The translations under genes and the position numbers were made by a program. A DNA stretch of 64,000 nt from Mesorhizobium sp. (lineage in GTDB: Bacteria > Pseudomonadota > Alphaproteobacteria > Rhizobiales > Rhizobiaceae), in NCBI GenBank assembly GCA_004017535.1, contig SAJS01000001.1, positions 124,001 to 188,000 of the forward strand, read 5' to 3'. A model generated the notes under the pieces. The model had not been told where the DNA came from. It did not search any database and saw only the letters and a program-made list of their open reading frames with translations. This document shows, piece after piece, positions 50,253-58,795 of the stretch; within the stretch, counting starts at the first letter, position 1, and every line of letters starts with the position of its first letter.

Positions 50253-50903
50253 TCAGGGCCTCCATTTCAGGAAATTGGTGATCAGCGCCAGGCCGAGCGC
50301 CTGGCTTTTCTCGGGATGGAACTGCGTGCCGGCGAGGTTGTCGCGGGCGACCGCCGCCGTCACCGGGCCGCCATAGTCGGCTGTCGCCAGCACCTCGTCC
50401 GGATTCTTCGCTTCCAGGTGGTAGGAATGCACGAAATAGGCGTGCAGCCCCTTGGGACCGGTCTCGATGCCGGAAAAGAGCGGATGCGGGCGGACAAGCT
50501 CGATCGTGTTCCAGCCGATCTGCGGGATTTTCAGCGTTGGGTCGGTGGGCTGGATCTCCTTGACGTCGCCGGCGATCCAGCCGAGGCCCTTGGTGATCGT
50601 CTTTTCCAACCCGCGTTGCGACATCAACTGCATGCCGACGCAGATGCCGAGGAACGGCCGCCCCTTACGAAGCGCCGATTCCTCCACCGCCTCCCACATG
50701 CCTGGCACCGCGTGCAGCCCTGCGGCGCAGTCGGCATAGGCGCCGACGCCCGGCAGCACGATGCGGTCGGCGGAACGCACCCGCCCGGCATCGGCCGTCA
50801 GCTCGATCGTCGCGGCGATGCCTCCCTCGCGCGCCGCGCGCTCGAAGGCCTTGGTGGCCGAGCGCAGATTGCCCGAGCCGTAGTCGATGATGGCTACCCG
50901 CAT
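50253..50903 (-). CDS. hisH: imidazole glycerol phosphate synthase subunit HisH
   Basis: HisH is the glutaminase half of imidazole glycerol phosphate synthase. The 216-residue class I amidotransferase has the nucleophile Cys in [12 protein letters not shown] and the His-Glu pair in [12 protein letters not shown]. The oxyanion strand [15 protein letters not shown] is at the N-terminus. It starts 1 bp before the upstream DUF2628 gene's stop region and is followed by DUF1330. Confidence 0.97.
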   Translation of the reverse strand: MRVAIIDYGSGNLRSATKAFERAAREGGIAATIELTADAGRVRSADRIVLPGVGAYADCAAGLHAVPGMWEAVEESALRKGRPFLGICVGMQLMSQRGLEKTITKGLGWIAGDVKEIQPTDPTLKIPQIGWNTIELVRPHPLFSGIETGPKGLHAYFVHSYHLEAKNPDEVLATADYGGPVTAAVARDNLAGTQFHPEKSQALGLALITNFLKWRP

Positions 50904-50904
50904 G

Positions 50905-51378
50905 TCAGGGCCTTCCAGGCGTATGGGTCAGGCCGAGCGCCATGCCGGTTTGCGGCGGGCGCGCCAGCGATGCGTCCGGCACGATGCGCGGCAGGGCTGG
51001 CTGCTCCTCGCTCTCCTCGCCGGCGTCCAGCGCATGACGCGTCTCGGCATCGGCGAGATTGCTGGCCTCGACCACGCCCCATTCGCGCCAGCCGCGCCGG
51101 CGCAGCGAAGCGATGCGCAGGTCCTGTCCTTCGAAGCCGATGTAAAGCGAGACCAGCAGCGACAGCATCGATCCGGCCCATTCGAGCCCCAGCTTCTCAC
51201 CGGTCGCCGACAGGAGCGCCATGACGATGAAGGCCAGCACGGCCCCGATCCACAGCCGATGCCAGGCAAGCCAGAGCGGCGAGAACAGGAAGCCGAGCCA
51301 TGTGAAGCTGTCGCGCACGAAACGGATGTCCTCGGCGTTGTTGCCCGCCGGCGGCGTCATCACGACATAGACCGCCAT
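50905..51378 (-). CDS. DUF2628 domain-containing membrane protein
   Basis: The 157-residue protein fits DUF2628: a soluble N-terminus ([23 protein letters not shown]), then hydrophobic segments near residues 28-62 ([21 protein letters not shown]) and 70-83, and an acidic C-terminal tail. The family is made of small membrane proteins without known role and is seen in his operons of Rhizobiales. It sits 3 bp after hisB and 1 bp before hisH. Confidence 0.85.
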   Translation of the reverse strand: MAVYVVMTPPAGNNAEDIRFVRDSFTWLGFLFSPLWLAWHRLWIGAVLAFIVMALLSATGEKLGLEWAGSMLSLLVSLYIGFEGQDLRIASLRRRGWREWGVVEASNLADAETRHALDAGEESEEQPALPRIVPDASLARPPQTGMALGLTHTPGRP

Positions 51379-51381
51379 AGC

Positions 51382-51978
51382 CTATCCTTTCAGGGATCCC
51401 TTGGTGGACGGCACCGCGTCGGGCTGGCGCGGATCGGGCTCCAGAGCCGCGCGCAGCGCCCTGGCCACAGCCTTGAAGCAGGTCTCGGCGATGTGATGGT
51501 TGTTGGCGCCGTAATGGTTGGTCACATGCAGGGTGATGCCGGCATTCTGCGCCAGGGCCTGGAAGAACTCGCGCACCAGCTCGGTGTCGAACGTGCCGAT
51601 CTTCGGCGACGAGAAGCCGACGTTCCAGACCAGGAAGGGCCGGCCGGACACGTCGATCGCCGCCCTGGTCAGCGTCTCGTCCATGGCGAGGTCGATCGAG
51701 GCGTAGCGCATGATGCCGCGCCGCTCGCCCAAAGCCTTGCTCAGCGCCTGGCCGATCGCGATGCCGGTATCCTCGACCGTGTGGTGGTCGTCGATATGCA
51801 GGTCGCCCTTGGCCTTGATGGTCATGTCGATCAGCGAATGCCGCGACAGCTGGTCGAGCATATGGTCGAAGAAGCCGACGCCGGTCGAAATGTCGGCCTT
51901 GCCCTTGCCGTCGACATGGACGGAGACCGAAATCTCGGTTTCCCGGGTCTTGCGGCTGACTTCGGCCGAACGCGTCAT
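51382..51978 (-). CDS. hisB: imidazoleglycerol-phosphate dehydratase
   Basis: HisB dehydrates imidazole glycerol phosphate in step 6 of histidine synthesis. The 198-residue monofunctional enzyme has both manganese motifs, [11 protein letters not shown] and [15 protein letters not shown] at 51978 has AAGGA 7 nt upstream; a 48-codon upstream extension is rejected. It is the first gene of the his operon, divergent from hslV with 214 bp between; I see no clear his leader peptide there. Confidence 0.97.
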   Translation of the reverse strand: MTRSAEVSRKTRETEISVSVHVDGKGKADISTGVGFFDHMLDQLSRHSLIDMTIKAKGDLHIDDHHTVEDTGIAIGQALSKALGERRGIMRYASIDLAMDETLTRAAIDVSGRPFLVWNVGFSSPKIGTFDTELVREFFQALAQNAGITLHVTNHYGANNHHIAETCFKAVARALRAALEPDPRQPDAVPSTKGSLKG

Positions 51979-52192
51979 CACTTTGTCCTTGTTGCCCCGT
52001 TGGGAGGCGCCGGGGCTTGAAAACGAAAGCCTTCTATCAGCATGATCCGGCGATTGCCAGTTGCCATTCCGGCCAGTATCGGCCTTCGCCGCGGGCGGTT
52101 TGCAATCATTGGCCTTGTGCATACATATGGCCGATCCAACTCACTCGTACCGCGCCAATCGCCTTCAAGGGATAGCGCGATCGGAGCTCAAA

Positions 52193-52744
52193 ATGTCGAA
52201 TGAACTCACCATGCACGCCACGACCATCATCAGCGTGCGCAAGGGCAACAAGGTCGTGATCGCCGGCGACGGGCAGGTCAGCCTTGGCCAGACCATCATG
52301 AAGGGCAACGCCCGCAAGGTGCGCCGCATCGGCAAGGGCGGCAGCGTCATTGCCGGCTTCGCAGGCGCCACTGCCGACGCCTTCACCCTCTTGGAGCGGC
52401 TCGAAGCCAAGCTCGAGCAATATCCCGACCAGCTGACGCGCGCCTGCGTCGAGCTGGCCAAGGACTGGCGCACCGACCGTTACCTGCGCCGCCTGGAAGC
52501 CATGATGCTGGTCGCCGACAAGTCGGTCTCGCTGGCGCTGACCGGCAATGGCGACGTGCTGGAGCCCGAACATGGCGTGATGGCCATCGGCTCCGGCGGC
52601 AATTACGCCCTGGCCGCGGCCCGCGCGCTGATCGACACCGACAAGGACGCCGAGGAGATCGCCCGCAAGGCCATGCAGATCGCGTCCGACATCTGCGTCT
52701 ACACCAACAACAATTTCGTCGTCGAAACGCTCGATGCCGCTTGA
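52193..52744 (+). CDS. hslV: ATP-dependent protease subunit HslV
   Basis: HslV is the peptidase core of the HslUV protease. The 183-residue product would be trimmed before Thr10 ([12 protein letters not shown]), making Thr the N-terminal nucleophile; [10 protein letters not shown] and the final [13 protein letters not shown] are typical. ATG at 52193 follows a GGAG element. It is divergent from hisB. hslU is two genes downstream. Confidence 0.97.
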   Translation: MSNELTMHATTIISVRKGNKVVIAGDGQVSLGQTIMKGNARKVRRIGKGGSVIAGFAGATADAFTLLERLEAKLEQYPDQLTRACVELAKDWRTDRYLRRLEAMMLVADKSVSLALTGNGDVLEPEHGVMAIGSGGNYALAAARALIDTDKDAEEIARKAMQIASDICVYTNNNFVVETLDAA

Positions 52745-52751
52745 GCTGGCG

Positions 52752-52801
52752 GACCATGATCCCAAAAAAGTGGGAACCGGTTTTTGGATAAGATCATGGT
52801 C
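52752..52801. repeat. dispersed rhizobial palindrome, copy B
   Basis: Perfect outer arms GACCATGATC (52752-52761) and GATCATGGTC (52792-52801), with a second inner pair CCAAAAA (52762-52768) / TTTTTGG (52781-52787). It matches the reverse complement of copy A. It follows hslV by 7 bp, and its right arm supplies the ATG of the next gene. Confidence 0.82.
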
Positions 52802-53320
52802 ACTCAGCAGCATAGCTACGATTTTCGGCCGGTCACCGGAAAGGATTTGCCGTTGATCGCCAGGTGGCTGCGCGAGCCGCATGTCGCTGAGTGGTGGGAC
52901 GATCCGGACAAGGAGATCGCCGAGATCCGCGAGCATATGGATTCGGTCTCGGTGGAGCCGCTGATCGTCGAATTGGACGGCAGGCCGATCGCGTATCTGC
53001 AGAGCTATGACCCGCATCTGGAGGACGGCCATCCCTATGCGGACCAGCCCTTCGGCACGCTAGGCGTCGATCTCACGATCGGCCCGCCGGAGCTGGTCGG
53101 GGTCGGCCATGGCTCGGCCATCGTGCGCCAGTTCGTCGAGGAACTGTTCGAGGAAGGCGCGCCGCGCGTCATCATCGATCCGCATCCCGACAACGGCCGC
53201 GCCATTCGCGCCTATGAGAAGGCCGGCTTCAGGCGGATCGGCCGCAGGCATTCGCAATATGGCGACGTCGTGCTGATGGCCGTCGATGCGGACGTAGACG
53301 ACGAACATCTGGGGGACTGA
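52796..53320 (+). CDS. GNAT family N-acetyltransferase (aminoglycoside 6'-N-acetyltransferase-like)
   Basis: The 174-residue protein is a GNAT acetyltransferase close in pattern to AAC(6')-type and siderophore-type members: [26 protein letters not shown] at the start, [22 protein letters not shown] as the acetyl-CoA loop, and [17 protein letters not shown]. Substrate unknown. ATG at 52796 lies in the palindrome right arm and has no clear ribosome-binding site; a TTG 4 codons earlier is open. It is inside the hslV-hslU interval. Confidence 0.88.
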   Translation: MVTQQHSYDFRPVTGKDLPLIARWLREPHVAEWWDDPDKEIAEIREHMDSVSVEPLIVELDGRPIAYLQSYDPHLEDGHPYADQPFGTLGVDLTIGPPELVGVGHGSAIVRQFVEELFEEGAPRVIIDPHPDNGRAIRAYEKAGFRRIGRRHSQYGDVVLMAVDADVDDEHLGD

Positions 53321-53324
53321 AGCA

Positions 53325-53924
53325 ATGACCACATCCGGAGAGGACAAGACGCTTTCAGCTTATGAAGACAGCTGGCGCATGGGCCTTCTGCTCGTGCTCG
53401 CCTTGATCGTCTTCCAGGCGGGCACCTTGTACGGCATGGGGCATCCGCCGATCTGCACCTGCGGCTACGTCAAGCTCTGGCACGGCGTGGTCAACAGCTC
53501 GGAGAATTCCCAGCACATCGCCGACTGGTACACCTTCTCGCACATCATCCACGGCTTCCTGTTTTATGCGCTGGCCTGGGTGCTGTTCCCGCGCTCTCCG
53601 GTAGGGTTGAGGCTCGCCTTCGCCGTCCTCATCGAAGGCGGCTGGGAGATACTGGAAAACAGCCCGTTCATCATCGAGCGCTACCGCGCCGGCACCATCT
53701 CGCTCAACTATTACGGCGACTCGATCATCAACTCGGTGTCCGACACGCTGTTCATGGTGCTGGGATTTGTGATGGCGCGAAAGCTACCTATATGGGTGAT
53801 CGTGGCCCTGGCGCTCATCTTCGAGCTCGGCACGGGTTACATCATCCGGGACAATCTGACGCTCAACGTGATCATGCTGCTGCATCCGTTCGAGTCCATC
53901 AGGCAGTGGCAAAGTGGAATTTGA
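53325..53924 (+). CDS. DUF2585 membrane protein (UPF0314)
   Basis: The 199-residue protein has about five hydrophobic segments and the UPF0314/DUF2585 pattern: [30 protein letters not shown], then [29 protein letters not shown] and [16 protein letters not shown]. Conserved Cys, His, Glu and Asp residues suggest an enzyme or metal site, but no function is known. It starts 4 bp after the GNAT gene and ends 5 bp before hslU. Confidence 0.93.
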   Translation: MTTSGEDKTLSAYEDSWRMGLLLVLALIVFQAGTLYGMGHPPICTCGYVKLWHGVVNSSENSQHIADWYTFSHIIHGFLFYALAWVLFPRSPVGLRLAFAVLIEGGWEILENSPFIIERYRAGTISLNYYGDSIINSVSDTLFMVLGFVMARKLPIWVIVALALIFELGTGYIIRDNLTLNVIMLLHPFESIRQWQSGI

Positions 53925-53929
53925 GTAAT

Positions 53930-55240
53930 ATGAGCACCTTTTCTCCCCGCGAAATCGTTTCGGAACTCGACCGCTTCATCATCGGCCAGAAGGATGCCAA
54001 GCGCGCCGTGGCCATCGCCTTGCGCAACCGCTGGCGTCGCCAGCAGCTGGAAGGCCAGATGCGCGAAGAGGTGATGCCGAAGAACATCCTGATGATCGGC
54101 CCGACCGGCGTCGGCAAGACCGAGATCTCGCGCCGCCTGGCGCGGCTCGCCGGCGCCCCCTTCGTCAAGGTCGAGGCGACCAAGTTCACCGAGGTCGGCT
54201 ATGTCGGCCGTGATGTCGAGCAGATCGTGCGCGACCTAGTCGAGGTCGCCATCGGCCTGACACGCGAAAAGATGAGAGAGGATGTCGCCGCGCGCGCCCA
54301 GATCAACGCCGAGGAGCGCGTGCTGGAAGCCCTCGTCGGCAAGACGGCTAGCCCGGCCACGCGCGATTCCTTCCGCAAGAAGCTGCGCGACGGAGAGCTC
54401 GACGACAAGGAGATCGAGATCGAGGTGGCCGACACCGGCAATGGCGGCATGCCAGGCTTCGAGATCCCCGGCATGCCCGGCGGCAATGTCGGCGTGCTCA
54501 ACATCAACGACATGCTGTCGAAGGCGATGGGCGGCCGCAGGACCAAGACCCGAAAGACGACGGTGCGTGATTCCTACGCTCTGCTCGTCAACGACGAGTC
54601 CGACAAGCTGCTCGACCAGGATGAAGTGGTGCGCCGGGCGCTGGAATCGGCCGAGAACGACGGCATCGTCTTCCTCGACGAGATCGATAAGATCGCCGCC
54701 AGGAGCGACATTTCGGGCGGCCCGTCCCGCGAGGGCGTGCAGCGCGACCTGCTCCCGCTGGTCGAAGGCACCACGGTCGCGACCAAATACGGGCCGATCA
54801 AGACCGACCACATCCTGTTCATCGCTTCCGGTGCCTTCCACGTGTCCAAGCCGTCCGACCTGCTGCCGGAGCTGCAGGGCCGTCTGCCGATCCGCGTCGA
54901 GCTGCGCGCGCTGGAGAAGGCGGATTTCGTCCGCATCCTGACCGAGACCGAGGCGAGCCTCATCAAGCAGTATATCGCGCTGATGAAGACCGAGGGCGTC
55001 GAGCTGACCTTCACCGACGACGCCATCGATTCGCTGGCCGGCATCGCGGTCGACCTCAACGCCAGCGTCGAGAACATCGGCGCACGGCGCCTGCAGACGG
55101 TGATGGAGCGCGTGCTGGACGAGATCTCCTACGACGCGCCGGACCGCAACGGCACGACGGTCACCATCGACGCCGCCTATGTCGAGAAGCATGTCGGCGA
55201 CCTGTCACGCAACACCGACTTGTCGCGCTTCATCCTGTAG
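53930..55240 (+). CDS. hslU: ATP-dependent protease ATPase subunit HslU
   Basis: HslU is the AAA+ unfoldase that feeds HslV. The 436-residue protein has Walker [12 protein letters not shown], Walker [13 protein letters not shown], the sensor region, and the C-terminal tail ending NTDLSRFIL used to open HslV. ATG at 53930 starts [17 protein letters not shown]; the gene is the last of the hslV operon. No clear terminator follows. Confidence 0.98.
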   Translation: MSTFSPREIVSELDRFIIGQKDAKRAVAIALRNRWRRQQLEGQMREEVMPKNILMIGPTGVGKTEISRRLARLAGAPFVKVEATKFTEVGYVGRDVEQIVRDLVEVAIGLTREKMREDVAARAQINAEERVLEALVGKTASPATRDSFRKKLRDGELDDKEIEIEVADTGNGGMPGFEIPGMPGGNVGVLNINDMLSKAMGGRRTKTRKTTVRDSYALLVNDESDKLLDQDEVVRRALESAENDGIVFLDEIDKIAARSDISGGPSREGVQRDLLPLVEGTTVATKYGPIKTDHILFIASGAFHVSKPSDLLPELQGRLPIRVELRALEKADFVRILTETEASLIKQYIALMKTEGVELTFTDDAIDSLAGIAVDLNASVENIGARRLQTVMERVLDEISYDAPDRNGTTVTIDAAYVEKHVGDLSRNTDLSRFIL

Positions 55241-55320
55241 GCTCCGCTGCTGGCGGCAGCTATCCTTCCTCTCGCTCGTTACGCGCACGGGACGTATATC
55301 TGCCGCGCCCGGCGCAGGTA

Positions 55321-55354
55321 TTGATTGGATGCTGGCCCAATGCTATCATTGGGC
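55321..55354 (+). promoter_or_regulatory. promoter with overlapping operator for the toxin-antitoxin genes
   Basis: A -35-like TTGATT (55321-55326) and a -10-like TATCAT (55344-55349) are 17 bp apart. A perfect inverted repeat GCCCAATG-CTAT-CATTGGGC (55335-55354) overlaps the -10 element. This suits autorepression by the antitoxin, as in FitAB/VapBC loci. Confidence 0.65.
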
Positions 55355-55376
55355 TCAATGAGAGCATAAAGAGCGC

Positions 55377-55616
55377 ATGGCCGGAAATCTGCACGTCCGC
55401 AATCTGGATGACGATTTGATCGCCAAGCTGAAGATGCGTGCCGCCCGGCATGGGCGCTCGGCTGAGGCCGAGCACCGTGAAATCCTTAAGCAGGCGCTGG
55501 AAAATGAGATCGAGCCCTCGTTCGATGAACTGGCGGCCCGGCTGCGGCTGCTCACTGCGCAGCGAAAGCAAACACCCTCCGAAGTGCTGCTGCGCGAAGG
55601 ACGTGACGAACGGTGA
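55377..55616 (+). CDS. FitA-like ribbon-helix-helix antitoxin
   Basis: The 79-residue protein has a ribbon-helix-helix domain at its N-terminus (NLHVRNLDDDLIAKLKMRAARHGRSAEAEHREIL), like FitA and related VapB antitoxins, and a C-terminal segment that would bind the toxin. The next gene, a PIN toxin, overlaps its stop by 4 bp. A palindrome over its promoter is the likely autoregulatory site. Confidence 0.92.
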   Translation: MAGNLHVRNLDDDLIAKLKMRAARHGRSAEAEHREILKQALENEIEPSFDELAARLRLLTAQRKQTPSEVLLREGRDER

Positions 55617-56056
55617 CGGAAACGCTCGTCGTCGACGCCAGCATCGCTGTCAAATGGGTGGTCGAGGAGGAGGGTACGCCTCTGGCGATAGGCCTGCGGC
55701 ATGGTCGACGCTTCGCGGCGCCGGAACTGCTGATCGTCGAATGCGCCAACATTCTCTGGAAGAAGGTCCAGCGCGGTGAAGTCAGTCTCGAAGAGGCGAA
55801 GATGGCCGCAAGCTTGCTGGCGCGTAGCGATATCGAATTGTTCGGCATGCGGGGATTGCTCGCCAAAGCGACCGAACTGGCGACGGTTATCGGTCATCCG
55901 GCCTATGATTGCATGTATGTCTGCCTTGCGATGAGCCGAAACTGTCGCTTTGTGACCGCGGATGAACGCCTTGTGCGAGTGCTGCACCAGAAGGCTACCC
56001 GCGAAATCGCCAATCTCTGCGTGACCTTGGAGCAGCTCTCAGCCGGTTCGAATTAA
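55613..56056 (+). CDS. PIN-domain toxin (VapC/FitB type)
   Basis: The 147-residue PIN-domain protein should be a Mg-dependent endoribonuclease that blocks growth, often by cutting tRNA. The four acidic residues are visible: Asp8 (VVDASIAVKW), Glu43 (LIVECANILW), Asp99 (AYDCMYVCLA) and Asp117 (FVTADERLV). All are intact, so the toxin looks active. The start is GTG at 55613, overlapping the antitoxin stop (GTGA). Confidence 0.92.
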   Translation: MTETLVVDASIAVKWVVEEEGTPLAIGLRHGRRFAAPELLIVECANILWKKVQRGEVSLEEAKMAASLLARSDIELFGMRGLLAKATELATVIGHPAYDCMYVCLAMSRNCRFVTADERLVRVLHQKATREIANLCVTLEQLSAGSN

Positions 56057-56141
56057 TGCCGTCGATCCATACCCGCCGGTTCTTGTCAGGCGGCAACGCA
56101 ACGGTGCCTCACCACGGTCCTTTACCTCAAACCGGCAGTGT

Positions 56142-56163
56142 GGCCAGATGGTACCATCTGGCC
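56142..56163. repeat. perfect 22-bp palindrome after the PIN toxin gene
   Basis: GGCCAGATGGTACCATCTGGCC reads the same on both strands (a 9-bp stem with loop GTAC). GCCTTTCG follows, a weak T-run, so it could be a terminator for the toxin gene or a protein-binding site upstream of the DUF1402 gene. Confidence 0.6.
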
Positions 56164-56246
56164 GCCTTTCGATCCGGTTTGACCGCGCCTTCTCTCGACT
56201 CTGTCGTGCGCTTTTCTTAGTTTGCCGCGAATTCAAAGGCGGCGGC

Positions 56247-57206
56247 ATGAAGAAATATATCCTGCTTTTTCTGGGCATCGCTTTGGCGGCGGCGGTGACG
56301 ATCGCCGATGCCGCCACCATGGTGCCTCCGGGCAATCGCAACGCCGTGCAGCCGGACATTCCGGGCGCGTCCAGCCGGCGCACCCAGGCAACCAACACTA
56401 CCTTCCAGGCCAAGTACCGTAAAGTCTACGCTTTGCTGCAGAACGATGCCGAGCTGCGCGGCAAGATCAGGAAGGTGGCGGCGGCTTACGGCATCGATCC
56501 GATGCATATCGTCGGCGCCATCGTCGGCGAGCATACCTACAATGTCGACGCCTATGACCGGCTGCAGACCTACTACGTCAAGGCGATGTCCTATCTGTCG
56601 AGCAAGCTGACCTTCGCCTATGAGGGCGAGGATGTCAGCGATTTCGTTCAGCGGCCGGAATTCAAGAAATGCGCTGGCATGGACGACAGCTACGATCTGT
56701 GGGAATGCCGCGAGCAGGTGTGGAACCATGCCTTCCGCGGCAAGACCATCGGCGGCACAAGCTTCCCCAACGACCGCTTCGGCGCCACCTTCTTCCAGCC
56801 CTATTATGCCGGCCAGACCTTCGGTCTCGGCCAGTTGAACCCGCTGACCGCGCTGCAGATGAGCGATCTGGTGCACAAGGTCTCGGGCCTGCCGAAGCTC
56901 GATGTCGAGGATCCCAATGCGGTCTACAAGACCATCATGGATCCGGACCTGACGCTGCCTTACGTGGCAGCGACCATCAAGAAGTCGATCGACGCCTATC
57001 GCGCCATCGCCGGCTTCGACATCTCCCACAATCCGGGGCTTACCGCCACGCTCTACAACGTCGGCAACCCCGAGCAGCGCGCCTATGCGCTGAAGGCCGA
57101 GAACGACAGACGCCGCGCCGCCGGCGAACCGGAAAAGCTGCCGGAGGAGAACTATTACGGCTGGCTGGTCAATGACAAGCTGGATGAGCTGAAGGCGCTT
57201 TTCTAA
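56247..57206 (+). CDS. DUF1402 secreted protein with lytic-transglycosylase-like motifs
   Basis: The 319-residue protein starts with a signal peptide (MKKYILLFLGIALAAAVTIADA), so it is exported. It fits DUF1402. Three spaced motifs recall lytic transglycosylases: Glu95 in AIVGEHTYN (catalytic Glu position), TFGLGQLNPLTAL (residues 191-203, compare GLMQLMPATA), and TATLYNVGNP (residues 266-275, compare AYNAG). Peptidoglycan cleavage is therefore a reasonable inference, but not shown for this family. AAAGG lies 7 nt before the ATG. Confidence 0.85.
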   Translation: MKKYILLFLGIALAAAVTIADAATMVPPGNRNAVQPDIPGASSRRTQATNTTFQAKYRKVYALLQNDAELRGKIRKVAAAYGIDPMHIVGAIVGEHTYNVDAYDRLQTYYVKAMSYLSSKLTFAYEGEDVSDFVQRPEFKKCAGMDDSYDLWECREQVWNHAFRGKTIGGTSFPNDRFGATFFQPYYAGQTFGLGQLNPLTALQMSDLVHKVSGLPKLDVEDPNAVYKTIMDPDLTLPYVAATIKKSIDAYRAIAGFDISHNPGLTATLYNVGNPEQRAYALKAENDRRRAAGEPEKLPEENYYGWLVNDKLDELKALF

Positions 57207-57212
57207 CCAGAC

Positions 57213-58448
57213 CTACGCCGCCGGCAGCGATTTCAGCTTGACCGATTGCGAGCCGAGCGCCTCCGGCGCCGGGCTCGCCCGTTTGGCGATCAGCATCTCC
57301 GCCAGGCGGATATCGCGCGCCACTGCGTTGCCGGGGCCGATGCCGCTGGCGGCGACCAGCCTGCCGTCCTCGGCCAGATAGAACAGGATGAAGGCGCCGT
57401 CGTCGAGGTCGCGCCGCACGATGCTCTTGCCCTCATCCGAAAGCCCGGCGATCTGCAAAGTCAGCCCGTACTGATCCGACCAGAACCACGGCACGGCCGC
57501 ATGTGCCTCACCGGCGCCCAGCATGTTCCTGGCGGCGAGCGCGCCTTGCTCCTGCGCGTTGCGCCACGCTTCCAGCCGCACGCGCCGGCCGCCATAGATG
57601 GCGAGCGGGAAAGAGCAGCAATCCCCGGCGGCGAAGATATCCGGGTCGGCGGTGCGCAAATGCTCGTCCACCGCGATGCCGTTGTCGATCGCAAGGCCCG
57701 CCTCGGCGGCAAGCGCCGTAACCGCCACGGCGCCGATGCCGATCACCACGAGATCGGCGACGATCCTCTGTCCGCCGGCCAGCGTGATGGCGACTTCCTT
57801 GCCGTCATCGGCAATCGCAGCTAACCCCTGGCCGGTGTGGATCGCGACGCCCTCGGCCTCATGCGCCTTGTGGATGATTTCGGCGATCTCGGCCGGCACG
57901 CCGCGCATCAGGATGCGCGGCTGCGCCTCGATGACAGTGACCGTGGCGCCGAGCTTGCACGCCGAGGCGGCAAGCTCCAGCCCGATGAACCCACCGCCGA
58001 TGACGGCGACGCGATTTCCCGCGCTGAGATGGGCGCGGATGGCAAGCGCATCGTTGAAGGTCCTGAGATAGACGCAGCACGGCCCCAGCCCCGGCATCGG
58101 CAGCTGGCGCGGCACCGAGCCGGTGGCCAGCAGCAGCTTGTCGTAGGTAAGCGAAGAGCCGTCCGACAGCTGCACGATATGGGCCGCGCGGTCGATCGCG
58201 ACCGCCCGGACGGAATGGATATGTCGGATGGAGCGCTCGGCAAAGAGCGCGTCGCTGGCGATCGCCTTGATGGAGGGAGCCTCTCCGGTCATCGCGTCCT
58301 TCGACAGCGGCGGCCGCTCATAGGGCAGATGCGGCTCGTCGCCGATCAGTGTCACCGGCCCATCATAGCCGAGATCGCGGAGCGCAAGCGCCGCGCGCCC
58401 GCCGCACTCGCCCGCACCGATGATCACCATCCCGGCCATCGCCGTCAT
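57213..58448 (-). CDS. FAD-dependent ferredoxin reductase, MocF-like
   Basis: The 411-residue flavoprotein passes electrons from NAD(P)H to a ferredoxin. FAD motif VIIGAGECGGRAA (near residue 8), NAD motif AVIGGGFIGLELAAS, and the later FAD site DPDIFAAGDCCS are all present. It overlaps the Rieske ferredoxin gene by 4 bp, so it should be the reductase partner of the membrane oxygenase two genes upstream. The order oxygenase-ferredoxin-reductase is that of rhizobial mocDEF. ATG at 58448 starts MTAMAGMVIIGAG. Confidence 0.9.
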   Translation of the reverse strand: MTAMAGMVIIGAGECGGRAALALRDLGYDGPVTLIGDEPHLPYERPPLSKDAMTGEAPSIKAIASDALFAERSIRHIHSVRAVAIDRAAHIVQLSDGSSLTYDKLLLATGSVPRQLPMPGLGPCCVYLRTFNDALAIRAHLSAGNRVAVIGGGFIGLELAASACKLGATVTVIEAQPRILMRGVPAEIAEIIHKAHEAEGVAIHTGQGLAAIADDGKEVAITLAGGQRIVADLVVIGIGAVAVTALAAEAGLAIDNGIAVDEHLRTADPDIFAAGDCCSFPLAIYGGRRVRLEAWRNAQEQGALAARNMLGAGEAHAAVPWFWSDQYGLTLQIAGLSDEGKSIVRRDLDDGAFILFYLAEDGRLVAASGIGPGNAVARDIRLAEMLIAKRASPAPEALGSQSVKLKSLPAA

Positions 58449-58759
58449 CCGACCTGGATCAGGACCTTTCCGGCATCGATCTTGACCGGATAAGTCCTGA
58501 GGTTGACGCAGACCGGCGCGCCGCGCGCGTCGCCGGTCTTGTAGTTGAAGCGGCCATTGTGCTTGGGGCATTCGATGATGTCGTCCATCACCAGCCCGTC
58601 GGCCAGATGCACCTTTTCATGCGTGCACAGGCCGTCGGTGGCGAAATATTCGTCGTCCGGGCTGCGGTAGATGGCGAAGGTGCGTCCGGCATGGTCGAAC
58701 CGCATCACGTCCTCTTCCTCGATATCTCCGGCCGCGCAGGCCTCGACCCAGTCGCTCAT
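58445..58759 (-). CDS. Rieske-type ferredoxin, MocE family
   Basis: The 104-residue protein is a soluble Rieske [2Fe-2S] ferredoxin with the ligands Cys45-x-His47 (LCTHEKVHL) and Cys64-xx-His67 (ECPKHNGRF). The MSDWVEACAAGDIEEEDVMR start is typical of the MocE group. It sits between the oxygenase (36 bp upstream) and its reductase (4-bp overlap), and should carry electrons between them. Confidence 0.95.
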   Translation of the reverse strand: MSDWVEACAAGDIEEEDVMRFDHAGRTFAIYRSPDDEYFATDGLCTHEKVHLADGLVMDDIIECPKHNGRFNYKTGDARGAPVCVNLRTYPVKIDAGKVLIQVG

Positions 58760-58795
58760 CTCGTCCTCGTGAATTCCTAAACAGCCTTCGGCAAC

